Origin: Endozoicomonas sp965198415
Lineage (GTDB): Bacteria; Pseudomonadota; Gammaproteobacteria; Pseudomonadales; Endozoicomonadaceae
Reading direction: 5' to 3'
DNA: 64,000 bases
NCBI GenBank assembly: GCA_965198415.1
Contig: CBDAPN010000029.1
Span: 310,001 to 374,000, forward strand
The translations under genes were made by a program, and so were the position numbers. This document shows, in pieces, positions 12,301-19,557 of the stretch (within the stretch, counting starts at the first letter, position 1; the number at the start of each line of letters is the position of its first letter). The notes under the pieces are model-generated. The model had not been told where the DNA came from and did not search any database. It saw only the letters and a program-made list of their open reading frames with translations.

Positions 12301-15108
12301 GTGTTAACGCTCAATGGCAGTGGTTTTGCGGCACTGCTCAGCGCCAGCGAAACCGAGGGACAAAATCTAACGGATGTGTCTCGCTTCGACTGGAGCCAAC
12401 TCACACTCAAACTGAAACAACCCGATGGCAGTTTTGATAATGTCAGCCTCACTGCTGACGACATCAGCGCCGTGCGCCTTCATGACGACCGCATGGAAAT
12501 CGTTCTTGACAACGGTGCCCGCAAACTGGTGGATAACGACGGCTTTGGCACCTCTAGCGACGACGTATCGCTGTCGCTGAGCGCAGGGTTTATCTCCTCT
12601 GACATCGCCAGTCGCGCCAGCATCAACGCTCAGACTGACGTCGCCGTTGCGGTCACCACCAGTGGCGCCGCCATTGTGGCAGTAACTGCCGATAGTACCG
12701 ATGGCACCTATAAAGTCGGCGATGAAGTGCTCATCCGCGTGCGCTTCAGTGAGAAAGTAACGCTGGAAAATTACGACGCCGACAACGATCCGTTATTACT
12801 GCTGCTCAACGACCGGGCACCAGACGGCAGCGATACCGTTGGTGGTCATGCCGTTTATGAATCTGGCAGTGGCTCGCGGGAACTGGTTTTCCGCCATACC
12901 GTTGCAGCTGGCGACAACATTGACAGCCTCAACTATCGTGACGTTAACGCTCTGGTTTTTGAATCTCAGGTTACGGGTGTTAAAGGTGCAGCTACTGCGG
13001 TCACCATAAATAACGCCAGTTTTGAAGCCGATGCGTTGACCGATGGTCAGTGGATAACTGCCACACCATCGGGATGGACCCACACGGGTGGTGGTGGTTT
13101 GGTTATCTGGAACCCCGGCGGCTCAGGAACCGTTCCATTTAACGATGGCGTTAAGCATGGCAACAACGTTGTCAACTTAAAAAGTGGCGAGCTTAAACAA
13201 ACACTCTCTGAAACCTTCTCAACCGATCAGTTCTACCGCTTGAATGTGGATATTGGTAACCGCAAGGAAATGGCCGGCTTTGGAAATTACGAAGTCCGCA
13301 TCATGGCCGGTAACGAAGTCATTGGCCAAAGCGCCGCCGTCAACCCAGCAGAAGGGCAGTTTGAAACCTTAACGTTAGAGGTCAATGGGCGGAACTTTGC
13401 TACAGACTTTGCCGGTAATGGCAAGCCAATTTCTATCGTCATCGCCCATCTCTCAGGCGAACAGATCAATGTGGACAACGTCAAATTTGAAACCATCACC
13501 ATGGGTTCTATTGCCAACGGCGCTGAAAACATCGCAGATTTATCACTGCCAGCGACCAACAGTGAAAACGCTCTGGCCACTAACAGCAACATTGTAGTTG
13601 ATAACGAAGCACCACAAACCATCGTCTCTGCTGTTGCCTACGATGAGGTCAACAACCAACTAATACTTAATGGCACTGACTTTAATCAGCTGCTCAGCAG
13701 CGGCGAAAGCTTGACCACCGACATCACCGCACGGCTTGACTGGAGCAAGCTGGCGATTGATATCAATAATGATGGCGATGCCACACAAAACGTCACCTTC
13801 AGCGCCGGTGATGTCGCGCTGACCCGCCTCACGGACGCCAACACCCTGAGTATCCAACTGACACCGGAAAAAGCCGCTGAGCTTGAAGGCACCTTTGGCT
13901 ACCAAGGCGCAGGCGACGGGATTGACATTCAATCCGGCTTCCTGCTCGACGGCGCAGGTAATGCAGCATCAATCACGCTGGATGGGCTAACCATTGACTA
14001 CGCCGATACAGCGGCGCCAGCGGTGCTGCAAGTTCGACCTCAAACCTCCGGCAGCTACGCAACCGGCGATCAAGTTGCCATTGTCGTACAACTGAGCGAA
14101 GCGGTTAACATTACAGGAGTTGACCCTAACAATAATCTCACCAAACCCAGCCTGACACTGGACAATGGCGCCACAGCCTATTACGCCAGCGGGGCAGGCA
14201 CCGACACCTTAACCTTTGTTTACACCGTGGGCAGTGGCAGCAGTGAAGCCAGTGGCGCCCTGAACTACAGCGCCACCAATGCGCTGACTATTCCGGCAGG
14301 CACCACCATTTCGGATAAAGCCGGGCTGGCTCTGAACACCACCCTGCCAGCAGTAGACAGCACAGACGCCTTGGCACAAAACGGCACAACAATGATTGAC
14401 ATTACCACGCCAGATATAGTGCAAGTGGGTAGCCTAACGCCCAACGGGCATTATAACGCCGATAAGGTGATGCAAATTGAGGTGTCTTTTAGTGAGGCGG
14501 TCAAGGTGAACGGCACACCGACTCTCGCTATGAATACCGGTGGTCAGGCAGTGTACGTCAGTGGTTCAGGCTCTGATAAACTGATTTTCAATTACACCAT
14601 TGGCGACAGTGAAAATACGACCGCCCTGGACGTATCCACTGTCAATCTGACCAATGGCAGCATCACAGATCTGGCCGGTAATGGCCTGAACGCCGCCAGT
14701 CTGCCCACCGGAGCCGACAGTAACTCTCTCGCCAGCCAGACTGATATTGTGGTGGATACAGTGCCACCGAATTTCAACATTTCCAACTTCTTTTTCTGGG
14801 TTGATACTTTTGAGTTTGACGTTGACCAGCCCCTGCCAGGAGGCCCTGGGGCGTCGCTGGAGGATCATTTCAAGGTTGATCCATCCAAAATAACCTTTAC
14901 AGGCACCGATGATTTTGGCAATCCAACCACCTTTACTTTTAATGAAAATGAGTTATTCCTGAGGGTTAACCATGCCGTGGGTACCCGCGGGCAAATGGTA
15001 TTAACAACGGAAGGCCACGAACGCTTCAAAAACTGGGAAGGATTCAGTTATTTCAAAAATGCAGCGAGCAGCGGTTATTTTGCATCCGTCTCAGGATATA
15101 AACGTTAA
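316..15108 (+). CDS. Giant repeat adhesin, central segment (LamG, VCBS/cadherin-like, SWM-like repeats)
   Basis: About 4930 codons; real coding sequence begins near 345 after the first frameshift. The predicted protein is extracellular and acidic. Modules by base position: cadherin-like 500-900; LamG-like 930-1450; cadherin-like 1530-1860; Ig-like 1900-2155; two related modules with an E(I/V)WWG core at 2280-2820 and 2830-3310; RTX-type nonapeptides 3320-3420; T1SS C-terminal-type domain 3418-3745; two VCBS repeats 3750-4480; then a second copy of most of this at 4504-7728. Next come LamG-like 7960-8460 and 9360-9900, SWM-type repeats (8620-9270, 10030-10170, 10740-11080), and Ig-like repeats with the pattern VTVTFSE..SGSGT..L.F.YTV up to 14760. 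No catalytic domain was recognised. The likely role is adhesion to surfaces or host glycans. The frame ends at 15108 in a second apparent frameshift. Confidence 0.85.
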   Translation: MTWITVTHTYTVSDNRFEVVGNQLKLKDGISLDYETENTVALTITSTDAAGANKAQPLTLNVTDVNDAPVLTNVDNLNYTANGELSVFDNDLSLTDVDSPNLQSAKVQITSNFNSSEDVLSFTDQNGITGSWDASTGTLTLTGAASVADYEAALESVSYQNTATSRDTSVRSVSFTVNDGVENSTAVNATITVSEYNAPAEIRDEHRALSMNGSSDHLIANPVSNFPSNAFTFESWFKTSGSGDGLISYATASEDNEVLLLNQENLTLQIGGNSVATGINIADGDWHHVAWTWDSASGATKVFIDGVEKFSGTLAQGHSIENGGSLVIGQEQDGVGDGFDPAQAYAGEVRDIRLWDTNRTQADIDSQKNEVLDGSESNLVSNFTIKEGTSVVSDSGPGNNDLQKVGGTVEQISLATVEGEPVSIHNIQFADAESGSDAVTVTLSVPNGALTLAKTDGISITEGANNSTTMTLQGTIADINNAVAGLQFEPASGFNGNVDLTASISDSGSGGDSQATSVTRTITVTEKLPETPEITSVSLNDSNQPVIIGTGEPNSTLNFTINGIDYTTTVGNDGNFSYTPALTINNGDPLNLSLTASDADGTKSKATNYNTTFQSAPDDGSPVTGSGGDDYIKGDAGSNQISAGDGNDVITATSTRVGGRYGELLSNKDLSDFTNVTDKGSYKEVTLKGWQTVNTAGITNTDTNVDATKLPQINAKALEASTLQTVTDTSQKVTIDAFKKVDGIVQSFNTVNNALYTVSLDVAPRTLNSSDFEIWWGGKHVKTVSFDQSGWQNIEVLVSGNGSEQSIMLREVSGQNNQVGVVINSVSVKGQLPDGSGESGELLTNGNFASDASSWRAVDTGTITNSDYSAGIDVSTLPDGDLEIHPYNTDWLESSVDTSTKVELDSNNSNVDAIFQQVNTVDGQKYTLSFDAYSRVVDSGDVEIWWGGNYIKTVAIGTDWNTHTVNLTGDGTQQTLMIREVPSQSDGTGTLLNNISLQGVLPDTLDGGSGDDQITATAGSDIISGGADNDVITTGAGQDRLVWAPGDEGTADAPASDRVTDFTLGSGGDVLDLQGFLDGEENSSLDQYLSFRKDGNDTVISVSRSANGDVVQNIILEGVDLTTLGDTDAKIISQLHNNGQLITANAAPTINAATKVTGEVTEIADGDAGENSNTLTDTGSFTISDANLTNVQTLTVVAGGNGYRGTFTPTINNNTTGDGTGQVDWTFSVADADVDDLAAGETLTQTYTVTVDDGNGGTVNQNITVTINGSNDAPTVTTNQVDATITEGSAGAESEVLGNPGSGSFKVTDVDLSDKLTMTVTPDANNYRGTFSPVLNDDGQVNWTFTAGNIEDLVTGQTLTQKYTVTIADGNGGSVDQAVTISLVGSDDRPIISEVTDFNYTANGEPSVIDSDLSLTDVDSPTLQSATVQITSNFNNSEDVLSFTDQNGITGSWDASTGTLTLTGSASVADYEAALESVSYQNTATSRDTSARTVTFTVNDGSASSAAATANINVSQYNQAPLIDQQNSALSMGGTTSDYLMANPVSGFPSNAFTVESWFKTTGSGDGLISYAVPGQDNEILMVGQENLSLFIGTEKVHTGISIADGQWHHVAWSWDSATGKTTLFIDGEEKFTGTLAQGQTIEDGGSLVIGQEQNSVGGGFGNEQAYDGEVRDIRVWNKSRTQAEVDAQKDSTLNGSESNLVSNYTIKAGESTVTDTGPAKNDLQRVGGTFTNTTIETSAGKTVSIDNITLFDPETSSETVEVTLSIPDGVLRLASSNGIVVTAGANHSGAMTLQGTLADITSAINGLQYQPANNFAGTATLTISVSDLGNASGADARVSTITRDIVVNEVVPETPEIKNVILNSDQQPVISGSGKPNSTLNFTINGNKYTATVDNEGNFSFTPPLTVNNGESLNVSLTLTDADNKESEAATFVTSFNSGNGEDSTLSGGSNNDLIKGGSGSNHISGGDGDDIIDGNGLHVGGRYDELLSNGSFENNEVVESFVNFNQVTLDNWTAVNTASITSYDKKADLTQLPQVSVDYLQNNFLKTKTDTSPKVELDANNNVDAIVQTFTTVNNALYTINLEVAPRDLSSSNFEIWWGGVHVKTVSLDQAGWQNIKVMVTGDGSEQSLMLRELPSQNSSAGAVINSASVTGLLPDGSSGELLTNGNFSADTNTAPSWRAVATDGITNADYQGGINVNTLPDGDLKMLTHDAAGLPSSNDSSPQVELDGNAADVDAIYQQVKTVAGETYTLSFDAFARRADSSDVEVWWGDQYVKTITVGTDWDTYTVNLPGDGTSQTLMLREVPNQSDNSGTVLSNVSLQGVVPESDTLEGGAGNDRITGSRGDDVITGGADNDVITSGSGRDRLVWQAGDEGTIYAPAIDRVTDFALGSSGDILDLQSLLDGEETTALDQFIHFRKEGADTVIEISPNANGNVTQNIVLENVDLTTLGNNDAEIISQLQSNGQLITSYAFTINTPVMGDNQINASEDSAVEVTGAGEPGASVEVQIRESGVPDAQGSWSLNGHLNGDAPVTVYGHTINYVDGPAQGSQSPSRQAIRLDGTNDSIAGNINVSETNYGVSFWFKTSSTTGGLFRIQAGKNVEDRNVYLEDGVIKTYLSHDTNGPETLSSANTYNDGKWHHVVHTFGGSEGGQKLYVDGVEVASGNLNESTFNTENGFQLGYANVAGIDHLSGDFAGLEIFNQALSQADVSKLYNTVVETTSVNSNGTWSLADSTLDATALNDGQLSVTATQTGNDNNSVSTTATVTLDTVLPTLTALEVIANTKELELTFSNAMDTDSIPELADFKVTVDGNAVDVLNIAYLNDTTMRLSLSTPAASGANVKLSYSQGNKPLQAKGANNALAETNNLAVTVAADTKAPERQEMTVNGNQITIEFNEDLDTSSLPDASAFTISLEGGGSRTVTNVSISDDKLTLTLDSPVTDPDIVRLDYNASNASNNGGGIVQDSQGNAISNFDNGLVANNTDSTTPTLNRITANGDTITLNYSEDLKSTTGLYGIDLGSGKNSQGSGLEMHNGSEAHGKIDGLVTGGSMTIATWARLDSLNNHWARIIDFGDGRAQHNIIISQDRTTPNLVVNFFDSDNNPNQYRIDNFFKAGEWVHITATVDNTGLVTVYKNGVEAASFQGSGAPAEKVRANNYVGKSNWEVDDGLDGTIDDLLIVNRDLNATEVTNLYNAADLSTFTASLSGDTFHAYDFENSAGNHVNDLNGNKPITLMGESSFDVKVGGVDRAVETTQINGNEVTLQLASPVADGETVTVGYNPSLPMRFQSTPVQGSASMSVDDDTLTISNNTSTTSIVLIDTPEGFTQSGKINLDFTITPKGVGGGMLVFDYVDANNYKVIGSIDSSTTITWFVRTIKNGANSSETVSNTSSDPSNLGVPRHVKVTLENNKATLYSDGAEKVSLQFSEDITDGKFGVVAGDQEYIYKINDITRLEDSNGIDAPRFDHGDIPVANVTDTVSPALTTAKINGDQLTLTLSEPLNPQATIDPTAFNIAVEGETRAVSGVNINGNQVVLTLSAPVTDGQQVTASYSAPAADSATNNDRLEDSTGSDASALSNVAVTNLTNNSSVPEVVRLFSDNANQWYKEGDTITVKVQFSERVNVVGQPQLQLETGTVDSLATYSSGAGTDTLSFTFTVAGKLEAADLNALSTSALGLNGGAITDLLGNNASLQLPAPDSANALAQNSDIRIDSVTPSVGVTQGDLLEEGNILMLKGGGFSALLSPGEAADTDLSARLDWSKLGWRIVDNSGSNTDISFTAADIKSAVVADDQSLYIRFTPEKMAAMQATAGFGDAGGQDLVRITSNGFFKDAAGNSTNDANTAGVNIFVLPTDAIAPTISKISSLTFDGQYGPGSVIQILLTFDEPVQVDGAPIMLLGTGDKTAAASFSSGSGTRKLVFQYTVEAGHQSTDLDVLSQHALKLNGGSITDLSGNPAILVVPTGNDSESLASQADLTILAEVPEVAITSVALAPDSDNQVLTLNGSGFAALLSASETEGQNLTDVSRFDWSQLTLKLKQPDGSFDNVSLTADDISAVRLHDDRMEIVLDNGARKLVDNDGFGTSSDDVSLSLSAGFISSDIASRASINAQTDVAVAVTTSGAAIVAVTADSTDGTYKVGDEVLIRVRFSEKVTLENYDADNDPLLLLLNDRAPDGSDTVGGHAVYESGSGSRELVFRHTVAAGDNIDSLNYRDVNALVFESQVTGVKGAATAVTINNASFEADALTDGQWITATPSGWTHTGGGGLVIWNPGGSGTVPFNDGVKHGNNVVNLKSGELKQTLSETFSTDQFYRLNVDIGNRKEMAGFGNYEVRIMAGNEVIGQSAAVNPAEGQFETLTLEVNGRNFATDFAGNGKPISIVIAHLSGEQINVDNVKFETITMGSIANGAENIADLSLPATNSENALATNSNIVVDNEAPQTIVSAVAYDEVNNQLILNGTDFNQLLSSGESLTTDITARLDWSKLAIDINNDGDATQNVTFSAGDVALTRLTDANTLSIQLTPEKAAELEGTFGYQGAGDGIDIQSGFLLDGAGNAASITLDGLTIDYADTAAPAVLQVRPQTSGSYATGDQVAIVVQLSEAVNITGVDPNNNLTKPSLTLDNGATAYYASGAGTDTLTFVYTVGSGSSEASGALNYSATNALTIPAGTTISDKAGLALNTTLPAVDSTDALAQNGTTMIDITTPDIVQVGSLTPNGHYNADKVMQIEVSFSEAVKVNGTPTLAMNTGGQAVYVSGSGSDKLIFNYTIGDSENTTALDVSTVNLTNGSITDLAGNGLNAASLPTGADSNSLASQTDIVVDTVPPNFNISNFFFWVDTFEFDVDQPLPGGPGASLEDHFKVDPSKITFTGTDDFGNPTTFTFNENELFLRVNHAVGTRGQMVLTTEGHERFKNWEGFSYFKNAASSGYFASVSGYKR
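541..3745 (+). repeat. Adhesin module copy A (about 3.2 kb, diverged direct repeat)
   Basis: This stretch and 4504-7728 encode the same domain order: cadherin-like, LamG-like, cadherin-like, Ig-like, two modules with an E(I/V)WWG core, RTX repeats and a T1SS C-terminal-type domain. Some segments are nearly identical at the protein level (SFTDQNGITGSWDASTGTL occurs in both), others clearly diverged. The two copies are separated by two VCBS repeats. Confidence 0.85.
4504..7728 (+). repeat. Adhesin module copy B (about 3.2 kb, diverged direct repeat)
   Basis: This is the second copy of the module at 541-3745, in the same order and frame. It ends with the T1SS C-terminal-type domain at 7399-7725 (ASDRVTDF-type motif, here AIDRVTDF) and the tail IISQLQSNGQLI, matching IISQLHNNGQLI in copy A. 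Confidence 0.85.
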
Positions 15109-18100
15109 GGTTGACCAAGGCTGGTTCACTGATCTGGCTGGAAATGGCTTAACCTTTGCCTTGGCGGAAGAGCCTCTCAAGCTCACTAATTATCGAATAG
15201 GTGACACATTAAATCAGCCTAATCTGGAAGCCGTTGCCACCACCACAGGCACCGGAATTTATAAGACTGGTGACGTGATTAACCTCACCGTCACCTTTGA
15301 TCAGAAAGTAATGGTAGATGCCAGTGGTGGTGTACCCACACTGACCTTGAATAATGGAAAAACCGCAACACTGGTGGAGGCCAATGGGACAAAATCCCGC
15401 ATCTTCAACTTCTCCTACACCGTTCAGGACGGCGACACCGTTGACAACCTGAATGTAACCAGCATTAACAATAATGGCGGCCGTTTCTACGGCGGTGGCG
15501 GCCCGAATAGCGGTACGGTGGACGTATCCGCTACGGCACTCAATGGCTTACCCAGCGAGAAAACACTCTCGGGCAGCCAGACCATTCACATCGACACCAA
15601 CACACCGGCCACCAGCATAGCGTCGATTGAATACGCCCCAAATAGCAACACTCTGTTGTTTAAAGGTGCCGACTTTAACGACATTCTCAGCGCCAATGCC
15701 CCGGCTGGCAATACCGAGCTGAAAGCCATTCTTGACTGGAGCAAATTGACCTACAACATCAACGGCTCTCAAGCCATCAGCTTCAACAAAGCGGATATTC
15801 TCTCGGCCAAAGTGGTGGATAACAACCGCCTTAGCGTCGAGCTGACCGCAGCCAAAGCGGCAGAAATCGCCACTAACTCCGGCAATGATTACAGCGATGA
15901 TAAAGTGGATATCAGCGCCGGGTTCATCCGCAACCTAGCAGGCAACCGCGCTACCACCGACACACTCAGCGCCGCTACGGTCACTGAATCCAGCCAGACC
16001 TCCCCCGAGCTTGACTCCGCTTTTGCCAACGGCAATGAGCTGGTAATGAACTACACGGATGCCCTCACCGGCACAGGTAACAAGGGTGACTTCACCCTCA
16101 CAGTGAACGGCACCAACCGTACGGTTACCGACGTTGCCATTGACGGAAAGAGCGTCACTGTCACCTTTGATGGCGCAGCACTGCCCCCCAATCAGCAAGT
16201 TATCTTCAGTTACAACGGCACGGCTCTGACGGGCGCTGCGGGTAACCCAGTTGCCACCGTCAGTGATCAGGTGGCCGGTTACCACCACACGACCAGCAAC
16301 AGCCTCAAAACCCTCATTGGTGATCTTGGCGATGACCTCTTTAGCGTTGACCACGATAACGCCATAATCACCGGTGGACGCGGCGCAGATACCTTTGACC
16401 TCAACATCCAGGGCAGCGCGTCGAATCCGGCGAATATTGTCATCACCGACTTCCGCGCCGAAGAAGGAGACCTGCTCAAGCTGGACGACCTTTTAGTGAA
16501 AATTAACAACAACCTCACTCAACACCTCCACTTCGTCAGCAGTGGCAACGATACGGTGATGGAAGTTCGCTCTGAAGCAGACGGCGACATTACCAAACGA
16601 GTGACGTTTAAAGACACAAACCTATTCACGCTAGGCAGCAACGATAATGAAATTATCAGCGCCTTGGTCAATAACAATAACCTGAAGCACGGAATTTATA
16701 ACGAGGCGCCCAACGCCGTTGACGACAACACAAATGCAACGGATCAGGATACGCCATTAACCATTGACGCCCTGGCCAACGACACTGACCCGAACCCGAC
16801 GGACAGCACAGCCAACTTCTCGCTCGATGCAGTGGAAATTGTCGACTCAGATGGCAACCCGGTCACTGGCCAGGGCTCGGTGAGCATCGTCAATAACAAG
16901 CTGCATTTCGCGCCAGGTAAAGACTTCACCCATCTGGATCAAGGTGAAAAGGCCACCGTCTACTTGCGTTACACCATGAGTGATGATGAGGGGCAAACGT
17001 CCTCTGCCACCGCCACCGTAGACGTCACCGGCATCAACGACGCCGCCGATGCCAATCCAAACTTTACTGCGGCCAAGTTTGATTTGAACACACTCAGTAA
17101 AACCGGCGATGTACTGGAGCAGAACACCTCAGCCGAAGGCAATACCCTAAATGTCACTTCTGTGAACGGTCAAAACGTTGCCAGCTTGGGCAAAACCAGC
17201 ATCAATGGTAATTTTGGTACTTTGGAAATCGCCGCCGACGGTGCCTGGACTTACAAGCTCAACAGCGCCTACGCCGACGTTAACCTAAAAGACGACCTGA
17301 TAGCCCGATGGAACTTCGATGGCAACGCTGATGACTCCGCCCCTGCGGACAGTATTGCCGACAACGGGGTACTGCATGGCGATACCACCTACACCAGCAA
17401 CGGTGTGTCGGGCTCTGCGCTCTCCTTTGATGGCGATGGTGATTATGCCCAAATGGGCAACAGTTCTGAACTGGCAACCTACTACGACAGAGGCACCTCC
17501 GACGAACGCACCATCAGCCTGTTCTTCAAGCTTGATCCCAGCAACAGCAAAGATGGCAAGCAAGTGCTCTACGAACAGGGTGGGCCATCCAACGGCTTCT
17601 CCATCTACCTTGATGATGGAAAAATCTTCGTTGGCGGCTGGAGAATCGGTAGCAAATCGTTTGTCTCCCAAGACATCACGCCACTCAATGGCGACAGCTG
17701 GCACCACATCGCTCTGGTAATGAGCCATGAAGCCGGTACCCTGCGCGGCTATCTGAACGGCAGCGTCTTTGGCAACGCTACCAATATTCAGGTGCCGGGT
17801 CATAGCGGTGCCGTCGGCATTGGTGGCCCGAGCCATGGTACTCAACCTTCGGACTTCCACGATCAGGATGACATTGCCGGCACACAATTCAAGGGCCAGA
17901 TTGATGAAGCCCGGGTATATGAGCGCGCCCTGAAGGAAGCGGAAGTGAAAGTTCTGGGTCAGCTCAATCAAACCGAAACCTTCAACTATGAAGTGTCCGA
18001 TGGCAACCAAACCAACAATGCAACACTGAAAGTAACGCCACTGCACAGCCTTGATAACAACGGTAACATTAGCGGTACTGACACCGATGACACGCTCAAT

Positions 18101-18547
18101 GGCAGCCTGTTCTCAGAAACTCTGGACGGCAAGGCCGGTAACGACACGCTGATCGCCAACGACGGAGATGACCTGTTGATTGGCGGTGCCGGTGACGACA
18201 TCCTCACCGGCGGCAGCGGCGCTGACGAGTTTAAGTTTACCCTGGATCACAGTGGCACCAGCGCAACACCGGCTTCAGACATCATTACAGACTTCAACGT
18301 TGGGGAGGGCGACACCCTGAACCTTTCGGACATTCTGCTTGATGAAGAGAGTAACGACCTGACACAGTACCTCTCTTTTGATAACACAGACCCGAATAAT
18401 GCAGTAATGGAGATTCGTAACACCGCCGGTGGCGAAATCACGCAAAAGGTCACGTTACAGGGTGTTGACCTCTCCAGTATGGGCAGTACAGATAGCGAAA
18501 TTATCAACACCCTGTTAAACAACGGGAATCTGTCCACAGACCATTAA
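15059..18547 (+). CDS. Giant adhesin, C-terminal segment with RTX repeats and type I secretion signal
   Basis: The frame continues the adhesin after a +1 shift near 15080. The preceding frame ends ..GYFASVSGYKR; this frame gives ..HPSQDINVKVDQGWFTDLAGNG, the usual end of the Ig-like repeat. Content: Ig-like repeats 15200-15990; SWM-like repeat 15990-16250; T1SS C-terminal-type domain 16330-16680 (GGRGADTFDLN, then ITDF); cadherin-like module 16700-17040 (VDDNTNATDQDTPLTI); LamG-like domain 17290-17950; RTX-type repeats 18100-18230 (GKAGNDTLIANDGDD, GGAGDDILTGGSGADEF); and the terminal domain with IITDFNVGEGDTLNLSD. The short acidic tail ending at 18547 fits a C-terminal type I secretion signal. 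No T1SS ABC transporter, membrane fusion or TolC-like gene lies in the window. Confidence 0.88.
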   Translation: MQRAAVILHPSQDINVKVDQGWFTDLAGNGLTFALAEEPLKLTNYRIGDTLNQPNLEAVATTTGTGIYKTGDVINLTVTFDQKVMVDASGGVPTLTLNNGKTATLVEANGTKSRIFNFSYTVQDGDTVDNLNVTSINNNGGRFYGGGGPNSGTVDVSATALNGLPSEKTLSGSQTIHIDTNTPATSIASIEYAPNSNTLLFKGADFNDILSANAPAGNTELKAILDWSKLTYNINGSQAISFNKADILSAKVVDNNRLSVELTAAKAAEIATNSGNDYSDDKVDISAGFIRNLAGNRATTDTLSAATVTESSQTSPELDSAFANGNELVMNYTDALTGTGNKGDFTLTVNGTNRTVTDVAIDGKSVTVTFDGAALPPNQQVIFSYNGTALTGAAGNPVATVSDQVAGYHHTTSNSLKTLIGDLGDDLFSVDHDNAIITGGRGADTFDLNIQGSASNPANIVITDFRAEEGDLLKLDDLLVKINNNLTQHLHFVSSGNDTVMEVRSEADGDITKRVTFKDTNLFTLGSNDNEIISALVNNNNLKHGIYNEAPNAVDDNTNATDQDTPLTIDALANDTDPNPTDSTANFSLDAVEIVDSDGNPVTGQGSVSIVNNKLHFAPGKDFTHLDQGEKATVYLRYTMSDDEGQTSSATATVDVTGINDAADANPNFTAAKFDLNTLSKTGDVLEQNTSAEGNTLNVTSVNGQNVASLGKTSINGNFGTLEIAADGAWTYKLNSAYADVNLKDDLIARWNFDGNADDSAPADSIADNGVLHGDTTYTSNGVSGSALSFDGDGDYAQMGNSSELATYYDRGTSDERTISLFFKLDPSNSKDGKQVLYEQGGPSNGFSIYLDDGKIFVGGWRIGSKSFVSQDITPLNGDSWHHIALVMSHEAGTLRGYLNGSVFGNATNIQVPGHSGAVGIGGPSHGTQPSDFHDQDDIAGTQFKGQIDEARVYERALKEAEVKVLGQLNQTETFNYEVSDGNQTNNATLKVTPLHSLDNNGNISGTDTDDTLNGSLFSETLDGKAGNDTLIANDGDDLLIGGAGDDILTGGSGADEFKFTLDHSGTSATPASDIITDFNVGEGDTLNLSDILLDEESNDLTQYLSFDNTDPNNAVMEIRNTAGGEITQKVTLQGVDLSSMGSTDSEIINTLLNNGNLSTDH

Positions 18548-18940
18548 GCACAAAGGAGAAAAACCATACTGCCGACCTGTTATTCAGGTCGTTTCATCAC
18601 CTTCAACAGGAAGTGTGCCTCTATTAATGGGGCACAAAGCCTCTCTCAAACCACCCCCTAAGTATCCCGCCTGAGCGACAGAAAGCTAAAAAAAATGGAA
18701 CCAAATCTATTGGCAGTTGTCCATAACGTGTCTTATTGAGACTTTCTGCCTCTCAGACAGTCCCATGAGAATTTGGCATAAGCCGATTTACCGTTTAGCG
18801 CGAAGAATAATGGCTATTTAGCCGCCATAAAGTGCATTGAATTTCCAACCCAAGTACTACGCGCTGTAAAACTGAAGGGCATTCGCCCAACACCAAAGCG
18901 TGGGATTGTGCAGCAACTTCTACAAACCAAGGAATCAGAT
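18548..18940. other. Intergenic region after adhesin
   Basis: About 390 bases with no credible gene. It holds the 18573-18591 hairpin and, at 18929-18933, an AAGGA Shine-Dalgarno sequence serving the next gene. No promoter could be assigned with confidence. Confidence 0.5.
18573..18591 (+). terminator. Weak hairpin downstream of adhesin
   Basis: A perfect 7-bp stem (CGACCTG / CAGGTCG) with a 5-base loop lies 26 bases after the adhesin stop. Only a short TTT follows, so terminator strength is doubtful. Confidence 0.4.
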
Positions 18941-19504
18941 ATGATTGCTAATACAAATGGCCTTCCACAGCAAAATGTACCACCCCGAGCCTACACAGGG
19001 GTGTTTTATTTTCTGGAATTCGAAAGCTTAATAATGGAATCTTCCGCTAAGTTTTCAATGTTTTCGACTTACAAAGTGACAACCCTAATCGGGCAAGGAA
19101 TAGGCGGTATTATCGGTTCTGGCATTGGCTTTCTAAAAGCCGTTAAGCAAAAAATCACTAACGAATCAAGTACTCACTCCTTCGGTAAAACCATTAAGGA
19201 TTATACTATTAAGGGGGTGTCAACAGGGCATTTATACACTTCAGACCTTGGGGGAGTCCTCGGGTTTTGTGCCGAAGAACTTGGAATGTATTTGGGATTA
19301 ATAGTTGGAATAGTGGCAATGCCGGTAGGGATAGTACTTGCATTGGTTTCGGTATTAAAAAGTGATAATAAGGACTCATTTGTTTTTCATTACTTAATAA
19401 CCGCTAGAGAATTTATAGATTCAAAATACTACATCGAATATATTGTTGACAATGATTTCAAACACGAGAAAAGACTGTCTCAATTAAAAAAAGCAGAAAA
19501 TTAA
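18941..19504 (+). CDS. Hypothetical small membrane protein
   Basis: 187 residues from the ATG at 18941, chosen because AAGGA lies 7 bases upstream; an upstream GTG at 18908 has no such site. Two glycine-rich hydrophobic stretches are visible, around residues 52-68 (GQGIGGIIGSGIGFL) and 106-136 (LGMYLGLIVGIVAMPVGIVL), so two membrane segments are likely. The C-terminus is charged and lysine-rich. No family was recognised. It stands alone between the adhesin and a decayed transposase on the other strand, and its base composition is more AT-rich than the adhesin, which may indicate acquisition. A bidirectional hairpin follows it. Confidence 0.6.
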   Translation: MIANTNGLPQQNVPPRAYTGVFYFLEFESLIMESSAKFSMFSTYKVTTLIGQGIGGIIGSGIGFLKAVKQKITNESSTHSFGKTIKDYTIKGVSTGHLYTSDLGGVLGFCAEELGMYLGLIVGIVAMPVGIVLALVSVLKSDNKDSFVFHYLITAREFIDSKYYIEYIVDNDFKHEKRLSQLKKAEN

Positions 19505-19522
19505 GCCTAAAAAACCCGGTAA

Positions 19523-19552
19523 TTTTTGCCCTGTGCTACCACAGGGCAAAAA
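19523..19552. terminator. Bidirectional terminator
   Basis: A 13-bp perfect stem (TTTTTGCCCTGTG / CACAGGGCAAAAA) with the loop CTAC lies between a + strand gene ending at 19504 and a - strand reading frame ending at 19558. T tracts occur on both strands. Confidence 0.85.
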
Positions 19553-19557
19553 TATGA

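Noticed and set aside
15059..15110. Programmed ribosomal frameshift joining adhesin segments
   Set aside because: No slippery heptamer plus downstream structure is evident, and a second break of the same kind exists near 340, which fits errors or decay better.
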